This document shows, piece after piece, positions 33,696 through 41,806 of a stretch of 64,000 nucleotides of DNA; within the stretch, counting starts at the first letter, position 1, and every line of letters starts with the position of its first letter. The translations under genes were made by a program, and so were the position numbers. The stretch covers positions 1 through 64,000 of the forward strand of contig JAODME010000010.1 of assembly GCA_025465095.1 (NCBI GenBank), in the 5' to 3' direction. The notes below the pieces were generated by a model that saw nothing but the letters and a program-made list of their open reading frames with translations, did no database searches and was not told the DNA's origin. Source of the stretch: Microbacteriaceae bacterium. GTDB lineage: Bacteria > Actinomycetota > Actinomycetes > Actinomycetales > Microbacteriaceae.

Positions 33696-33962
33696 TGTCG
33701 CTACAACGCGAAGTGACGCGATCTATTCCTTCACGTCCGGTTACCGGATGCAACGCGCCGACGCCGCTGCCGGCTCCCACCCGATCCTCACCGCCCACCG
33801 GGAACGGCGAACGGACGAGAAACGCTGCGCGCTCTGGTGGTTCACGAATCCGTCCGGGGCAACACCGAGGAGGTCGCCCGGGCGCGCAAGGAGGACAGGG
33901 GGCCGGCTCGACGCGCTGATAGATTTGCGGCGAAGCGAAAGCGGGAGAGGTCGGGGGCAGTT

Positions 33963-34673
33963 GTGAGCGCAGGATTTGCCGAACTGGCGTGGCAAGAGAC
34001 TCCCATGGGCGAGATCAGTCTTCGGCGGCGTCACGAGCCGACCGTCGGGGTAGATGTGTTCGAGGCCAAGCTGGGCGACGAGTTCCTCATGTCGAGTCTC
34101 TTCACGGTCGCAGAGATTGAACTCGCGAGGCTCGGCCTCGCCGAGGTCGCGGGGGAGGCACTCAGGGTCTTGGTCGGCGGTCTCGGGCTGGGGTACACCG
34201 CGCAAGCCGTGCTCGAAGACTCCCGCGTGGAATCCCTGATCGTGGTCGAAGCGCTCGGCGCGGTCATCAGTTGGCACGAGCGCAGGTTGCTGCCCGTGTC
34301 CGCGGCCCTGGTCGCAGATGAAAGGACAAGGCTGGTCGAGGACGACTTCTTCGATCTGATGCGGCGCGATCCACGCTCTCAGGACAGCTTCGACGCCATC
34401 CTCGTGGACATCGACCACTCGCCCCGGCACCTGCTCAACTCCTCGCACGCAGACCTCTACACAGTCGAGGGACTGCGCCGGGTCCGTCGGCGTCTCGCCC
34501 CAGGCGGGGTGTTCGCTCTGTGGTCGGACGATCCGCCGGATGCGGAGTTCGAAGCGTTGCTGGCAGGTGTCTTCCCTGTTTGCGCCTCGCGAGTGGTGAC
34601 CTTCGACAACGCCCTCACCCGCGGTGAGTCGGCGAACACGGTCTACGTCGCGAGGATGGACCCAACCGCGTGA
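33963..34673 (+). CDS. Spermidine-synthase-like protein (polyamine aminopropyltransferase fold)
   Basis: 236 aa. The Rossmann-type methyltransferase fold is shown by RVLVGGLGLGYTAQAVLE (nucleotide-binding glycine motif), IVVEALGAVISWH and FDAILVDIDHSP, followed by GGVFALWSDD. The SAM-like pocket is kept, but polyamine-binding residues of true spermidine synthases are not evident, as in many actinobacterial paralogs. GTG 33963 has a GGGGG-containing ribosome-binding site; codons further upstream (to 33837) do not encode conserved sequence. Confidence 0.8.
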   Translation: MSAGFAELAWQETPMGEISLRRRHEPTVGVDVFEAKLGDEFLMSSLFTVAEIELARLGLAEVAGEALRVLVGGLGLGYTAQAVLEDSRVESLIVVEALGAVISWHERRLLPVSAALVADERTRLVEDDFFDLMRRDPRSQDSFDAILVDIDHSPRHLLNSSHADLYTVEGLRRVRRRLAPGGVFALWSDDPPDAEFEALLAGVFPVCASRVVTFDNALTRGESANTVYVARMDPTA

Positions 34674-35005
34674 AGAGAGGCTAGCCGACGACGGAAACGT
34701 CACACGCTCACCACGAAGGACACTCGTCCTGTCGTGACCAAGGCGCCGATGACTGCGGTGGCGGCCGCCGGTGAACGCTGATCGGCATGTGGTGCTTCCA
34801 ACCCCGCCGTCACTGGTTACGCGGGAAGAAAACGGGGCGGGCCCGAGCACGACCGCCGCAAGAAGAATGGCTGACCGCCGGCACAGAACCACTCACACTT
34901 GCCGCAACATCAATTGACCGCGTCTGCCTGTGAAGGCAGCCGTTTCGCAGTGCAACCGCCCGGCGTGGTGTCCTCGGCCGTGCAAATCGAGCGTCCCGAA
35001 ACACG
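34674..35005. other. Gene-free stretch before the tRNA terminator
   Basis: No open frame with family features is seen on either strand between the spermidine-synthase-like stop and the hairpin at 35006. Base composition is mixed, with local A-rich parts (for example GAAGAAAACGG). No repeats or att-like duplication of the tRNA end were found by eye. It may be decayed coding sequence. Confidence 0.5.
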
Positions 35006-35048
35006 AAAAGGGCCGCGACGATCAGTATCTGATCGTCGCGGCCCTTTT
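35006..35048 (-). terminator. Intrinsic terminator of tRNA-Leu, 20-bp perfect stem
   Basis: Bases 35006-35025 pair perfectly with 35029-35048 around a 3-nt TAT loop. The stem is flanked by AAAA/TTTT, giving a U tract in either direction. It lies 40 bp downstream of the tRNA-Leu 3' end and is the obvious end of that transcript. Confidence 0.9.
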
Positions 35049-35088
35049 GTTCGAACTAGTTGCAGCCTATTGGCCGAACCACTCTGCG

Positions 35089-35174
35089 TGCGCGAAGGGG
35101 GACTTGAACCCCCACGCCCTAATACGGGCACTAGCACCTCAAGCTAGCGCGTCTGCCATTTCCGCCATCCGCGC
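35089..35174 (-). tRNA. tRNA-Leu(GAG)
   Basis: Acceptor stem GCGCGGA pairs with TTCGCGC, with U8-G9 following and discriminator A at 35089. The anticodon loop is TTGAGGT with anticodon GAG at 35138-35140, reading CUC/CUU leucine codons. A long variable arm, typical of class II tRNAs, and the T arm GGGGG-TTCAAGT-CCCCC are present. CCA is not encoded. Length 86 nt. Confidence 0.96.
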
Positions 35175-35210
35175 GCATCCGGCTCCTCCTTGCGGAACAG
35201 CCGACGTACG

Positions 35211-35241
35211 AGAATAGCACGCGCACGGGGGGCTGTTTCAA
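35211..35241 (-). promoter_or_regulatory. Putative promoter of tRNA-Leu
   Basis: On the minus strand, TTGAAA (35236-35241), a 19-nt spacer and TATTCT (35211-35216). This would start transcription about 30 nt before the mature tRNA 5' end at 35174. The spacer is slightly long; TGAAAC one base in would give 18. Confidence 0.5.
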
Positions 35242-35423
35242 CACGACGAGCGGTGACGCGCGCTCCGTTCGGAATTCGGGAACGTCATGGGAAAGCGAAT
35301 GGTGGATGTTGCGGTTGCGCGTTACCGGGGCGGCTATTCGCCCCTGCCGCCGAGAGGGTTCCTGAATTGCGCGAGCGGGACGGGTGCGCGGAGAGCACGA
35401 CCGGCATCGGTATCGTGGGGGCC

Positions 35424-36758
35424 ATGCCTTCCGACACCGCAGACCCCCAGTTCGACGACGGCGGCGTGCAGCTCGACGAGACCGCGATCATCGCGCGGGA
35501 CCTCATCCGCTTTGATACATCAAACTACGGCGAGGGGCGATCCAACGGTGAGGCGGATGCCGCACAGTACCTGGAGGCGCGGCTTTCCGCACTCGGGTTG
35601 AAGCCGGAATCGTTCGAGTCCGCACCCGGCCGGGTGTCGGTCGTGGCGCGAGTGGAGGGACGCAACCGCCACACGCCAGCACTCGTCGTGCACGGCCACA
35701 CCGATGTGGTGCCCGCCGACCCGGCGAACTGGAGCGTCGACCCGTTCGGGGGCGTCATCAAAGACGGGCTCCTCTGGGGTCGGGGCGCCGTAGACATGAA
35801 GAACATGAACGCCATGATCGTCGCAGCGGTCGGAGACATCCTCCGCAGCGGCCGGCAGCCCGCCCGCGACCTCGTGCTCGGGTTCTTCGCCGATGAGGAG
35901 GACGGCGGCCGGCTCGGCGCGCATTACCTCGTGCGCGAGCATCCGCAACTGTTCGAGGGCGCGACCGAGGCGATCAGCGAGGTCGGCGGATACTCGATCA
36001 CCCTGAACGGGCAGCGCGCCTACCTGCTGCAGACCGGCGAGAAGGCGCTCATCTGGGTGAAGCTCATCGCAAGGGGACGGGCGTCGCACGGCTCGCGCGT
36101 CATGCACGACAACGCGATCACGAAACTCGCCGAGGCGGTAGCGGCTCTCGGACGGCGCGAGTGGCCGATCCGCCTGACCGACACGACGACACAGCTCATC
36201 AGCGAACTCTCCCGCATCCTCGGCCAGGACCCGCAAAAGGTCGGACCCGACGAGCTGGTGCTCTCCACCGGCACGGCGGGCGGGTTCATTCAGGGCTCGC
36301 TGCGCACTACGACGAATCCGACCATGCTCACAGCCGGCTACAAGCACAACGTGATCCCGGACACCGCCGAGGCGCTCGTCGACATTCGCACACTGCCGGG
36401 GGAGGAGGATGCCGTGCTCGCCGAGGTCCGCGAGCTGATCGGCCCCGACATCGAGATCGTCATTCTGAACCAGGACGTCGGCCTCGAGAACGAGTTCTCC
36501 GGCCCTCTCGTCGAGGCGATGACATCTGTGATCCGTAAGCACGATCCGGGCGCGCCGGTGCTGCCGTACATGCTCAGCGGCGGCACCGACAACAAGTCGT
36601 TATCGCGCCTCGGCATCACCGGTTACGGCTTCGCGCCGCTCAAGCTTCCCGCCGACCTCGATTTCCCGGCCATGTTCCACGGGGTCGACGAGCGCGTGCC
36701 GCTCGACGCATTAGTGTTTGGCAGGCGTGTCCTCACGGACCTGCTCCTCGACTACTGA
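35424..36758 (+). CDS. M20-family metallopeptidase/dipeptidase
   Basis: 444 aa. Zinc-ligand motifs are HGHTDVVP, GRGAVDMKN and FADEEDGG, with a His in the C-terminal MFHGVDERV. A dimerisation (lid) domain lies at about residues 195-320. These enzymes cleave dipeptides or N-acylated amino acids; this actinobacterial group is often annotated as dipeptidase or ArgE/DapE-like. ATG 35424 follows GGGGG by 3 nt; the open frame further upstream overlaps the tRNA promoter and is not coding-like. Confidence 0.93.
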   Translation: MPSDTADPQFDDGGVQLDETAIIARDLIRFDTSNYGEGRSNGEADAAQYLEARLSALGLKPESFESAPGRVSVVARVEGRNRHTPALVVHGHTDVVPADPANWSVDPFGGVIKDGLLWGRGAVDMKNMNAMIVAAVGDILRSGRQPARDLVLGFFADEEDGGRLGAHYLVREHPQLFEGATEAISEVGGYSITLNGQRAYLLQTGEKALIWVKLIARGRASHGSRVMHDNAITKLAEAVAALGRREWPIRLTDTTTQLISELSRILGQDPQKVGPDELVLSTGTAGGFIQGSLRTTTNPTMLTAGYKHNVIPDTAEALVDIRTLPGEEDAVLAEVRELIGPDIEIVILNQDVGLENEFSGPLVEAMTSVIRKHDPGAPVLPYMLSGGTDNKSLSRLGITGYGFAPLKLPADLDFPAMFHGVDERVPLDALVFGRRVLTDLLLDY

Positions 36759-36785
36759 CCCTTCGACACCCAGATCGGCTGCCGC

Positions 36786-37688
36786 GTGAGTCTTTTCGAA
36801 GCGATCATCCTTGGCCTCATCCAGGGGCTGACCGAGTTCCTGCCCGTCTCCTCCAGCGCGCATCTGCGCATCGCCGGGGAGCTCCTGCCCTCGGCGACCG
36901 ACCCCGGCGCGACTTTCACCGCGATCACACAGCTGGGCACCGAGGCCGCGGTACTCGTCTACTTCTGGGGCGACATCACCCGCATCATCGGCAAGTGGTT
37001 CCGACATTTCGGGTCGGGCTCGAGGCGAGCGACTTCCGTCGGTGAGGGCACCACGCGCCGGTCGACGACCGTCGGCTCGGCAGTGATCGAGAAGAACGAC
37101 CCTGACGTGCGGATGGGCTGGCTCATCATCATCGGCACGATTCCGATCGTGATCGCCGGTTTCTTGCTCCAGGACGCTATCCGCGGAGCACTACGGTCCC
37201 TCTGGCTCGTCGCGATCGTGCTCATCGTCTTCGGCATCATCCTCGGAATCGCCGATCTCCTCGGGCGACGGGGCAAGTCGCTGAACGACATCACCTACCG
37301 CGACGGCATCCTCTTCGGGCTCGCGCAGATGCTCGCGCTGATTCCGGGCGTCTCCCGCTCCGGCGCGACGACGACGATGGGCCGCGTCCTCGGCTACCAG
37401 CGCCCCGCCGCAGCGGAATACGCGTTCCTGCTTGCGGTACCTGCGGTGTTCGGCAGCGGACTCTACGAGCTCTACAACAGCATCACCGAACCGGATGCGA
37501 GCGCACCATTCGGTTACCTAGAAACGGCGCTCGCTACACTTGTCGCGTTCGGCGTAGGCCTCGCCGTGATCGCCTTCCTGATGAACTACATCAAAAAGCA
37601 TTCCTTCCTGCCCTTCGTGATCTACCGCCTGCTCCTCGGCGGAACGCTCATCGTGCTGCTGTCCACAGGGGTCCTTCCGCCGCTCTGA
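36786..37688 (+). CDS. uppP: Undecaprenyl-diphosphate phosphatase UppP (BacA)
   Basis: 300 aa, about eight helices. It recycles undecaprenyl diphosphate to the monophosphate for cell-wall synthesis and contributes to bacitracin tolerance. Motifs: IQGLTEFLPVSSSAHLRI at the N-terminus and PGVSRSGATTTMGRVLG in the second conserved block, carrying the catalytic Glu/Ser/Arg. A soluble insertion of ~25 residues (RRATSVGEGTTRRST) after helix 2 is typical of actinobacterial UppP. GTG start 27 bp after the peptidase gene. Confidence 0.97.
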   Translation: MSLFEAIILGLIQGLTEFLPVSSSAHLRIAGELLPSATDPGATFTAITQLGTEAAVLVYFWGDITRIIGKWFRHFGSGSRRATSVGEGTTRRSTTVGSAVIEKNDPDVRMGWLIIIGTIPIVIAGFLLQDAIRGALRSLWLVAIVLIVFGIILGIADLLGRRGKSLNDITYRDGILFGLAQMLALIPGVSRSGATTTMGRVLGYQRPAAAEYAFLLAVPAVFGSGLYELYNSITEPDASAPFGYLETALATLVAFGVGLAVIAFLMNYIKKHSFLPFVIYRLLLGGTLIVLLSTGVLPPL

Positions 37689-37764
37689 CCCGAGACACTC
37701 GAGCTGGCGAGGAGTAGCCTTGGATTGATCGACGGAGAATCGATGAACCCCGCTCGCAGCGCGC

Positions 37765-38448
37765 ATGGCTGACCGTGATGGCTCCGGTGACGCGCAGCGC
37801 GAAAGCCTGTGCCAGCCATTTCTCGCCGCCGTGCCGGCAACCGGGGCGGCTGTCTCCGTGTTCGTCGGACTCCACGGGCAGTCGACGCTGTGCGCTAGCG
37901 ACGACGTGGCCGCGCGTCTCGACGAGATGCAGTTCGACCTCGGAGAGGGGCCCAGCTGGGAGGCGCTGGCGACGAGGCGCCCTGTCCTCGCACCAGGCAT
38001 CCGGGCATCCGGGCATCCGGCCTGGCCGATGTTCGCCGAGGCTCTCCGCAGCGACGGCGTGGGGAACAACGTCGCCTCCATGTACGCTTTTCCGCTCGCC
38101 GTCGGATCTTTGGACATCGGCGCGGTGGACCTGTACAGCTCATCGGTGCGGGAACTCACGAGCGCGCAGGTCGCGGATGTGGTCGCGCTCGCGACCCGGG
38201 TCACCTGGCAGGTATTGCGTTGCATCCTCGCCGATGAACCGGGCGAGGTGGAGGACAGCGTCGTATCGCCCTACTCCCGCCGGGAGATTCACCAGGCGAC
38301 GGGAATGGTGCTTGCGCAACTGGGAATCAGCGCCGCAGACGCCGCGCTGCTCCTGCGCGCACACGCGTTCTCGACCGGCCGTCCGGTTCGCGAAGTGGCG
38401 AGCGACGTCGTAGCCAGACGGATGGACTTCGGTGAGGGCAGTCGGTGA
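37765..38448 (+). CDS. GAF- and ANTAR-domain regulator, copy 1
   Basis: 227 aa. An N-terminal GAF-like domain (VSVFVGLHGQSTLCASDD, FDLGEGPSWEAL) is followed by a C-terminal ANTAR RNA-binding helix bundle (REIHQATGMVLAQLGISAADAALLLRAHAF, shown in part). ANTAR proteins bind twin hairpins in nascent mRNA to prevent termination. No ANTAR target hairpins were recognised. A second GAF-ANTAR gene follows 51 bp downstream. Confidence 0.9.
   Translation: MADRDGSGDAQRESLCQPFLAAVPATGAAVSVFVGLHGQSTLCASDDVAARLDEMQFDLGEGPSWEALATRRPVLAPGIRASGHPAWPMFAEALRSDGVGNNVASMYAFPLAVGSLDIGAVDLYSSSVRELTSAQVADVVALATRVTWQVLRCILADEPGEVEDSVVSPYSRREIHQATGMVLAQLGISAADAALLLRAHAFSTGRPVREVASDVVARRMDFGEGSR
37996..38019. repeat. 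Three tandem copies of GGCATCCG inside the GAF-ANTAR gene
   Basis: The octamer is repeated three times without interruption and encodes part of GIRASGHPA. Twenty-four bases keep the frame; loss or gain of one copy would shift it. Confidence 0.9.
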
Positions 38449-38499
38449 CTGGCGATGGCCTGCATGAGGGCTGAGATGAGAAGAAGGTAAGTTGATCGG

Positions 38500-39222
38500 A
38501 TGATGGCAAGTACTCGCGAATCTCGCCTGACCGCGACGTTCGTCGCCCTCGCAGACACGCTCGTCGCCGGTTACGACGTCGTCGACCTGCTTGACACTCT
38601 CGTCAACGCCTGCGCCGAGATTCTGGATGCGTCAGCGGTGGGCCTGCTGCTCGTCGACGAGTCCGGCGACCTGTCGGTCGTCGCGTCGACGAGTGAGCGG
38701 AGCCGGATCGTCGAGATCATGCAACTCAAGTCCGACTTCGGCGGCCCGTGCGTCGAATGCCATGCCACCGGGGAGGTCGTCAGCGTTCCCGACATCGATG
38801 ACGTCCGCGAGAAGTGGCCGCAGTTCCGCGAGGCCGCTCTCGAGCAAGGCTTCCGCTCCGTTCACGCAGTACCGCTGCGACTGCGCGGCACCATCATGGG
38901 CGCCCTCAACCTGTTCCGCAGCCAGTCGGGCTTCCTCAGTCCCGAGGACGCCGCCGTCGCCCAGGCGCTGGCGGACGCTGCGACGATCGGCATCATCCAC
39001 GAGCGTGCACTCCGGGAGAGCAATATCGCCCAGCAGCAGCTCCAGTACGCACTGGAGAGCAGGGTGATCATCGAGCAGGCGAAGGGCGTGATCGCCCAGA
39101 TGCACCGGGTCGGCGTGGACGAAGCGTTCGGCATGCTGCGTTCGTATGCGCGGAGGAACGGACTGCACCTGAGGGACGTGGCGGAGCAGATCGTCGGGCG
39201 CACGCTCAGCCTTCAGCACTAG
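38500..39222 (+). CDS. GAF- and ANTAR-domain regulator, copy 2
   Basis: 240 aa. The GAF domain is clearer than in copy 1 (DASAVGLLLVDESGDL, SDFGGPCVECHATGE, VHAVPLRLRGTIMGALNLF). The ANTAR domain reads LESRVIIEQAKGVIAQ followed by EAFGMLRSYARRNGLHLRDVAEQIV. Cysteines in GPCVECHATG could bind a ligand or metal. TAAGTT lies 6 nt before the ATG, so a leaderless start is possible. Likely an antiterminator responding to a small molecule. Confidence 0.93.
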   Translation: MMASTRESRLTATFVALADTLVAGYDVVDLLDTLVNACAEILDASAVGLLLVDESGDLSVVASTSERSRIVEIMQLKSDFGGPCVECHATGEVVSVPDIDDVREKWPQFREAALEQGFRSVHAVPLRLRGTIMGALNLFRSQSGFLSPEDAAVAQALADAATIGIIHERALRESNIAQQQLQYALESRVIIEQAKGVIAQMHRVGVDEAFGMLRSYARRNGLHLRDVAEQIVGRTLSLQH

Positions 39223-39283
39223 AGTTGACGAGTTGTCCCAGACCCGGCATTGATTCTTCTGCTGGTGGTCGAAGGGAATACTC

Positions 39284-39457
39284 ATGTTGGAACCTCTCCA
39301 TCCCACGGATGCGCAGGAGGACTTCGCCGGTGCCCACGCACTCATTCCTCGGATGATCCGGCCACGGCCGACCGGGGTGGTCTCGAGGGCCGTGCCGTTC
39401 TCTGCGGAGGAGATCGCTGCAATGCGCCTGGACGACGAGGACTACCTGTACCTCTGA
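39284..39457 (+). CDS. 57-aa hypothetical protein
   Basis: Begins MLEPLHPTDAQEDFAGAH and ends RLDDEDYLYL. GAAGGGA (39271-39277) lies 6 nt before the ATG, and a TTGACG (39225-39230) with CATTGA 17 nt later could be its promoter. Composition is balanced with an acidic, aromatic C-terminus; no transmembrane segment and no cysteine. It fits neatly between the ANTAR gene and mshC. Family unknown. Confidence 0.6.
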   Translation: MLEPLHPTDAQEDFAGAHALIPRMIRPRPTGVVSRAVPFSAEEIAAMRLDDEDYLYL

Positions 39458-39502
39458 GACATGCTGGTAATCTCACCGCCGCCGCTCGCCTAGGCTGGTC
39501 AG

Positions 39503-40747
39503 GTGAAGTCGTGGAGCCGCCCCGAGGTTCCCCGGATAGCCGGAACCGGCATCCTTCCCCGTCTGTACGACACCTCGACCCGGAAGCTGGTCGTCCCCTC
39601 GACCACGGGCACGGCATCCCTCTACGTGTGCGGCATCACCCCCTACGACGCCACGCACCTCGGCCACGCGGCCACCTACCTGGCGTTCGACACCCTCCTG
39701 CGGGTCTGGATCGACGCCGGCCTCGACGTGACCTACGTGCAGAACACGACCGACGTCGACGACCCGCTGTTGGAACGTGCGGCAGCGACCGGGGTCGACT
39801 GGCGGGAGCTCGCTGCCTCGCAGACGGATCTGTTCCGCGGCGACATGGAGGCCCTCTCGGTGATCCCGCCCGACCACTATGTGCCAGTCACCGCGGTGAT
39901 CCCCGAGGTGGCGGCCGCGGTCAACATCATGCTGGCCGACAAGCTCGCCTACGAGGTCGAGGCGGATGACTCCGTCGACTCGCAGCCCGACCTGTACTTC
40001 GACAGCGCCGCCGCCGCCGACACCACTCCCTGGCACCTGGGCCTCGAGAGCAATCTCGATCGCGACGAGATGCTCGCCCTGTTCGGCGAACGCGGGGGAG
40101 ACCCCGACCGGCCGGGAAAGCGGGATCCGCTCGACCCGCTCCTCTGGCGAGCGGCTCGCGACGGGGAACCGGTGTGGGACACCGTGCTCGGACCCGGCCG
40201 CCCCGGCTGGCATGTCGAATGCTCGGTCATCGCCGTCAATCGGCTGGGCTCGCAGATCACCGTGCAGGGTGGCGGCTCGGATCTGCTCTTCCCGCACCAT
40301 GAATTCAGCGCCGCGCACGCTTCGGCACTGACGGGCGAGCCGTTCGCGCAGGTGTACTCCCACGCCGGAATGATCGCCTACCAAGGCGAGAAGATGAGCA
40401 AGTCGCTCGGCAACTTGGTGCTCGTCTCACGGTTGGTCGAGGACGGCGTCGACCCACGCGTCATCCGTCTCGCCCTGTTAGCCCACCATTACCGCAGTGA
40501 CTGGGAATGGACGGATGAAGCTCTCGAGTCCGCCGGCACGCGGCTCGATTCCTGGCTTTCCTGGGCGGCCAGCCCCGCCGGGCGAGACGACGGCCTGGTA
40601 TCGAAGCTGCGGGAAGCTCTTGCCGACGATCTCGACACGCCGGCCACGCTTCGGCAGGTCGACGCGGCAGTGCTGCATGGCGGACCGGCGTCCGGCGAGG
40701 CGCTCGACGCGATCCATGCCCTGCTCGGCATAGACCTGAGCGCCTAG
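39503..40747 (+). CDS. mshC: L-cysteine:1D-myo-inositol 2-amino-2-deoxy-alpha-D-glucopyranoside ligase (MshC)
   Basis: 414-aa class I synthetase-fold enzyme of mycothiol biosynthesis. It joins cysteine to GlcN-Ins using ATP. The HIGH-like motif is THLGHAATY, the KMSKS motif is KMSKSLGN near residue 297, and YVCGITPYDATHLGHA carries the zinc-binding Cys shared with cysteinyl-tRNA synthetase. The short length and the N-terminal RPEVPRIAG and LYDTSTR segments distinguish MshC from CysS. GTG start, 6 nt after TAGGCT, so probably leaderless. Diagnostic for Actinomycetota. Confidence 0.96.
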   Translation: MKSWSRPEVPRIAGTGILPRLYDTSTRKLVVPSTTGTASLYVCGITPYDATHLGHAATYLAFDTLLRVWIDAGLDVTYVQNTTDVDDPLLERAAATGVDWRELAASQTDLFRGDMEALSVIPPDHYVPVTAVIPEVAAAVNIMLADKLAYEVEADDSVDSQPDLYFDSAAAADTTPWHLGLESNLDRDEMLALFGERGGDPDRPGKRDPLDPLLWRAARDGEPVWDTVLGPGRPGWHVECSVIAVNRLGSQITVQGGGSDLLFPHHEFSAAHASALTGEPFAQVYSHAGMIAYQGEKMSKSLGNLVLVSRLVEDGVDPRVIRLALLAHHYRSDWEWTDEALESAGTRLDSWLSWAASPAGRDDGLVSKLREALADDLDTPATLRQVDAAVLHGGPASGEALDAIHALLGIDLSA

Positions 40748-41704
40748 CTACTCCTTCGGGCGCCAGGGTTCCTCGCCAGCGGAACCGTCCTGCTTCTCGT
40801 CCCCGCTGCGGCGCAGGTACTTCTCGAACTCCTGCGCGATCGCCTCGCCGCTCGCCTCCGGCGAGTCGACCGTGTCCCTGGCCTGTTCGAGCTGCTCGAT
40901 GTAGTTCGACATGTCCTCGTCCTCGCTGGCGAGAGCGTCGATTCCGCTCTCCCAGGTTGCAGCATCGTCCACGAGACCGCCACGCGGAATGACGACGTCG
41001 ATGATCTCCTCGAGCTTGTCGATGAGCGCGAGGGTGGCCTTCGGTGACGGCGCATTGTGCACGTAGTGCGGAACCGACGCCCAAATCGACAACGTCGGGA
41101 TGCCTGCTGCCTCTGCGGCCTCGCCGAGCACCGAGAGAATCCCCACCGGACCCTCATAGGTGCTGCGCTCGATGCTCAGCTCGGAGCGCACGAGCGCGTT
41201 CTCCGAGCTGACGAACACGGAGATCGGCCTCGTGTGGGGCACGTCGGCGAGCATCGCTCCAAGCATGACGATTCCGGAGACGCCTGTCTCACGCACGGTA
41301 GTGAGGATCTCGGCAGTGAAGCTCTTCCAGCCGCGCGAAGGCTCGGTGCCCAGCAGCAGGTAGACGTTGGACCGGTTCGCCGCCCCGATCGAGAGCTTCG
41401 CGTCACTTGCCAGTCCGGCGCCGCGCTCCGCCGCAGTCGGCGACTGCTCGCCCACCGCAGTCGGCCCGTAGATTGTGACGGTCGGCCAGACGAGGAGGCG
41501 GTTGCCGTCCTCATCGGAGGTCACGACCGGGCGGTTGAACTGGTAGTCGAAGTAGTCTTCGGACTCGACTTCCGCGATCGGGTACAGGTCGAGAAGGTCC
41601 TTGAGCGTGCGTACGGCGCCGCTCGCCGCTTCGCCGGCGTCGTTCCAGCCCTCGAACGCAACGACGAGAAGTCGTCCATCCAGTATTCCTGAGCTGTCAG
41701 CCAC
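40748..41704 (-). CDS. PAC2-family protein (proteasome-assembly-chaperone-like)
   Basis: 318 aa. The N-terminal VVAFEGWNDAGEAASGAV is the PAC2 signature, followed by LLVWPTVTIYGP and FLLLGTEPSRGWKSF in altered form. In actinobacteria these proteins are encoded near the proteasome and mycothiol genes, and their role is unclear. The C-terminal ~60 residues are acidic and coiled-coil-like. Its stop abuts the mshC stop. It is divergent from the HAD gene at 41807. Confidence 0.9.
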   Translation of the reverse strand: MADSSGILDGRLLVVAFEGWNDAGEAASGAVRTLKDLLDLYPIAEVESEDYFDYQFNRPVVTSDEDGNRLLVWPTVTIYGPTAVGEQSPTAAERGAGLASDAKLSIGAANRSNVYLLLGTEPSRGWKSFTAEILTTVRETGVSGIVMLGAMLADVPHTRPISVFVSSENALVRSELSIERSTYEGPVGILSVLGEAAEAAGIPTLSIWASVPHYVHNAPSPKATLALIDKLEEIIDVVIPRGGLVDDAATWESGIDALASEDEDMSNYIEQLEQARDTVDSPEASGEAIAQEFEKYLRRSGDEKQDGSAGEEPWRPKE

Positions 41705-41792
41705 AACGTGTCCTCCGCCGGCCGAACCCTGCTGGCCCGGCTTTCGCTATCAGTCAAGGATAGGTCTCGGAAGCCAGCCAATCGAACCCCGG

Positions 41793-41798
41793 TACAAT
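41793..41798 (+). promoter_or_regulatory. -10 box TACAAT for a leaderless HAD mRNA
   Basis: TACAAT lies 8 nt before GTG 41807, so transcription would start at or next to the start codon. No clear -35 element is seen. Confidence 0.6.
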
Positions 41799-41806
41799 TG
41801 GGCACC

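Noticed and set aside
35006-35048. Long perfect inverted repeat as an insertion-sequence end
   Set aside because: Its flanking A/T tracts and position 40 bp after tRNA-Leu fit a terminator, and no transposase or target duplication is seen.
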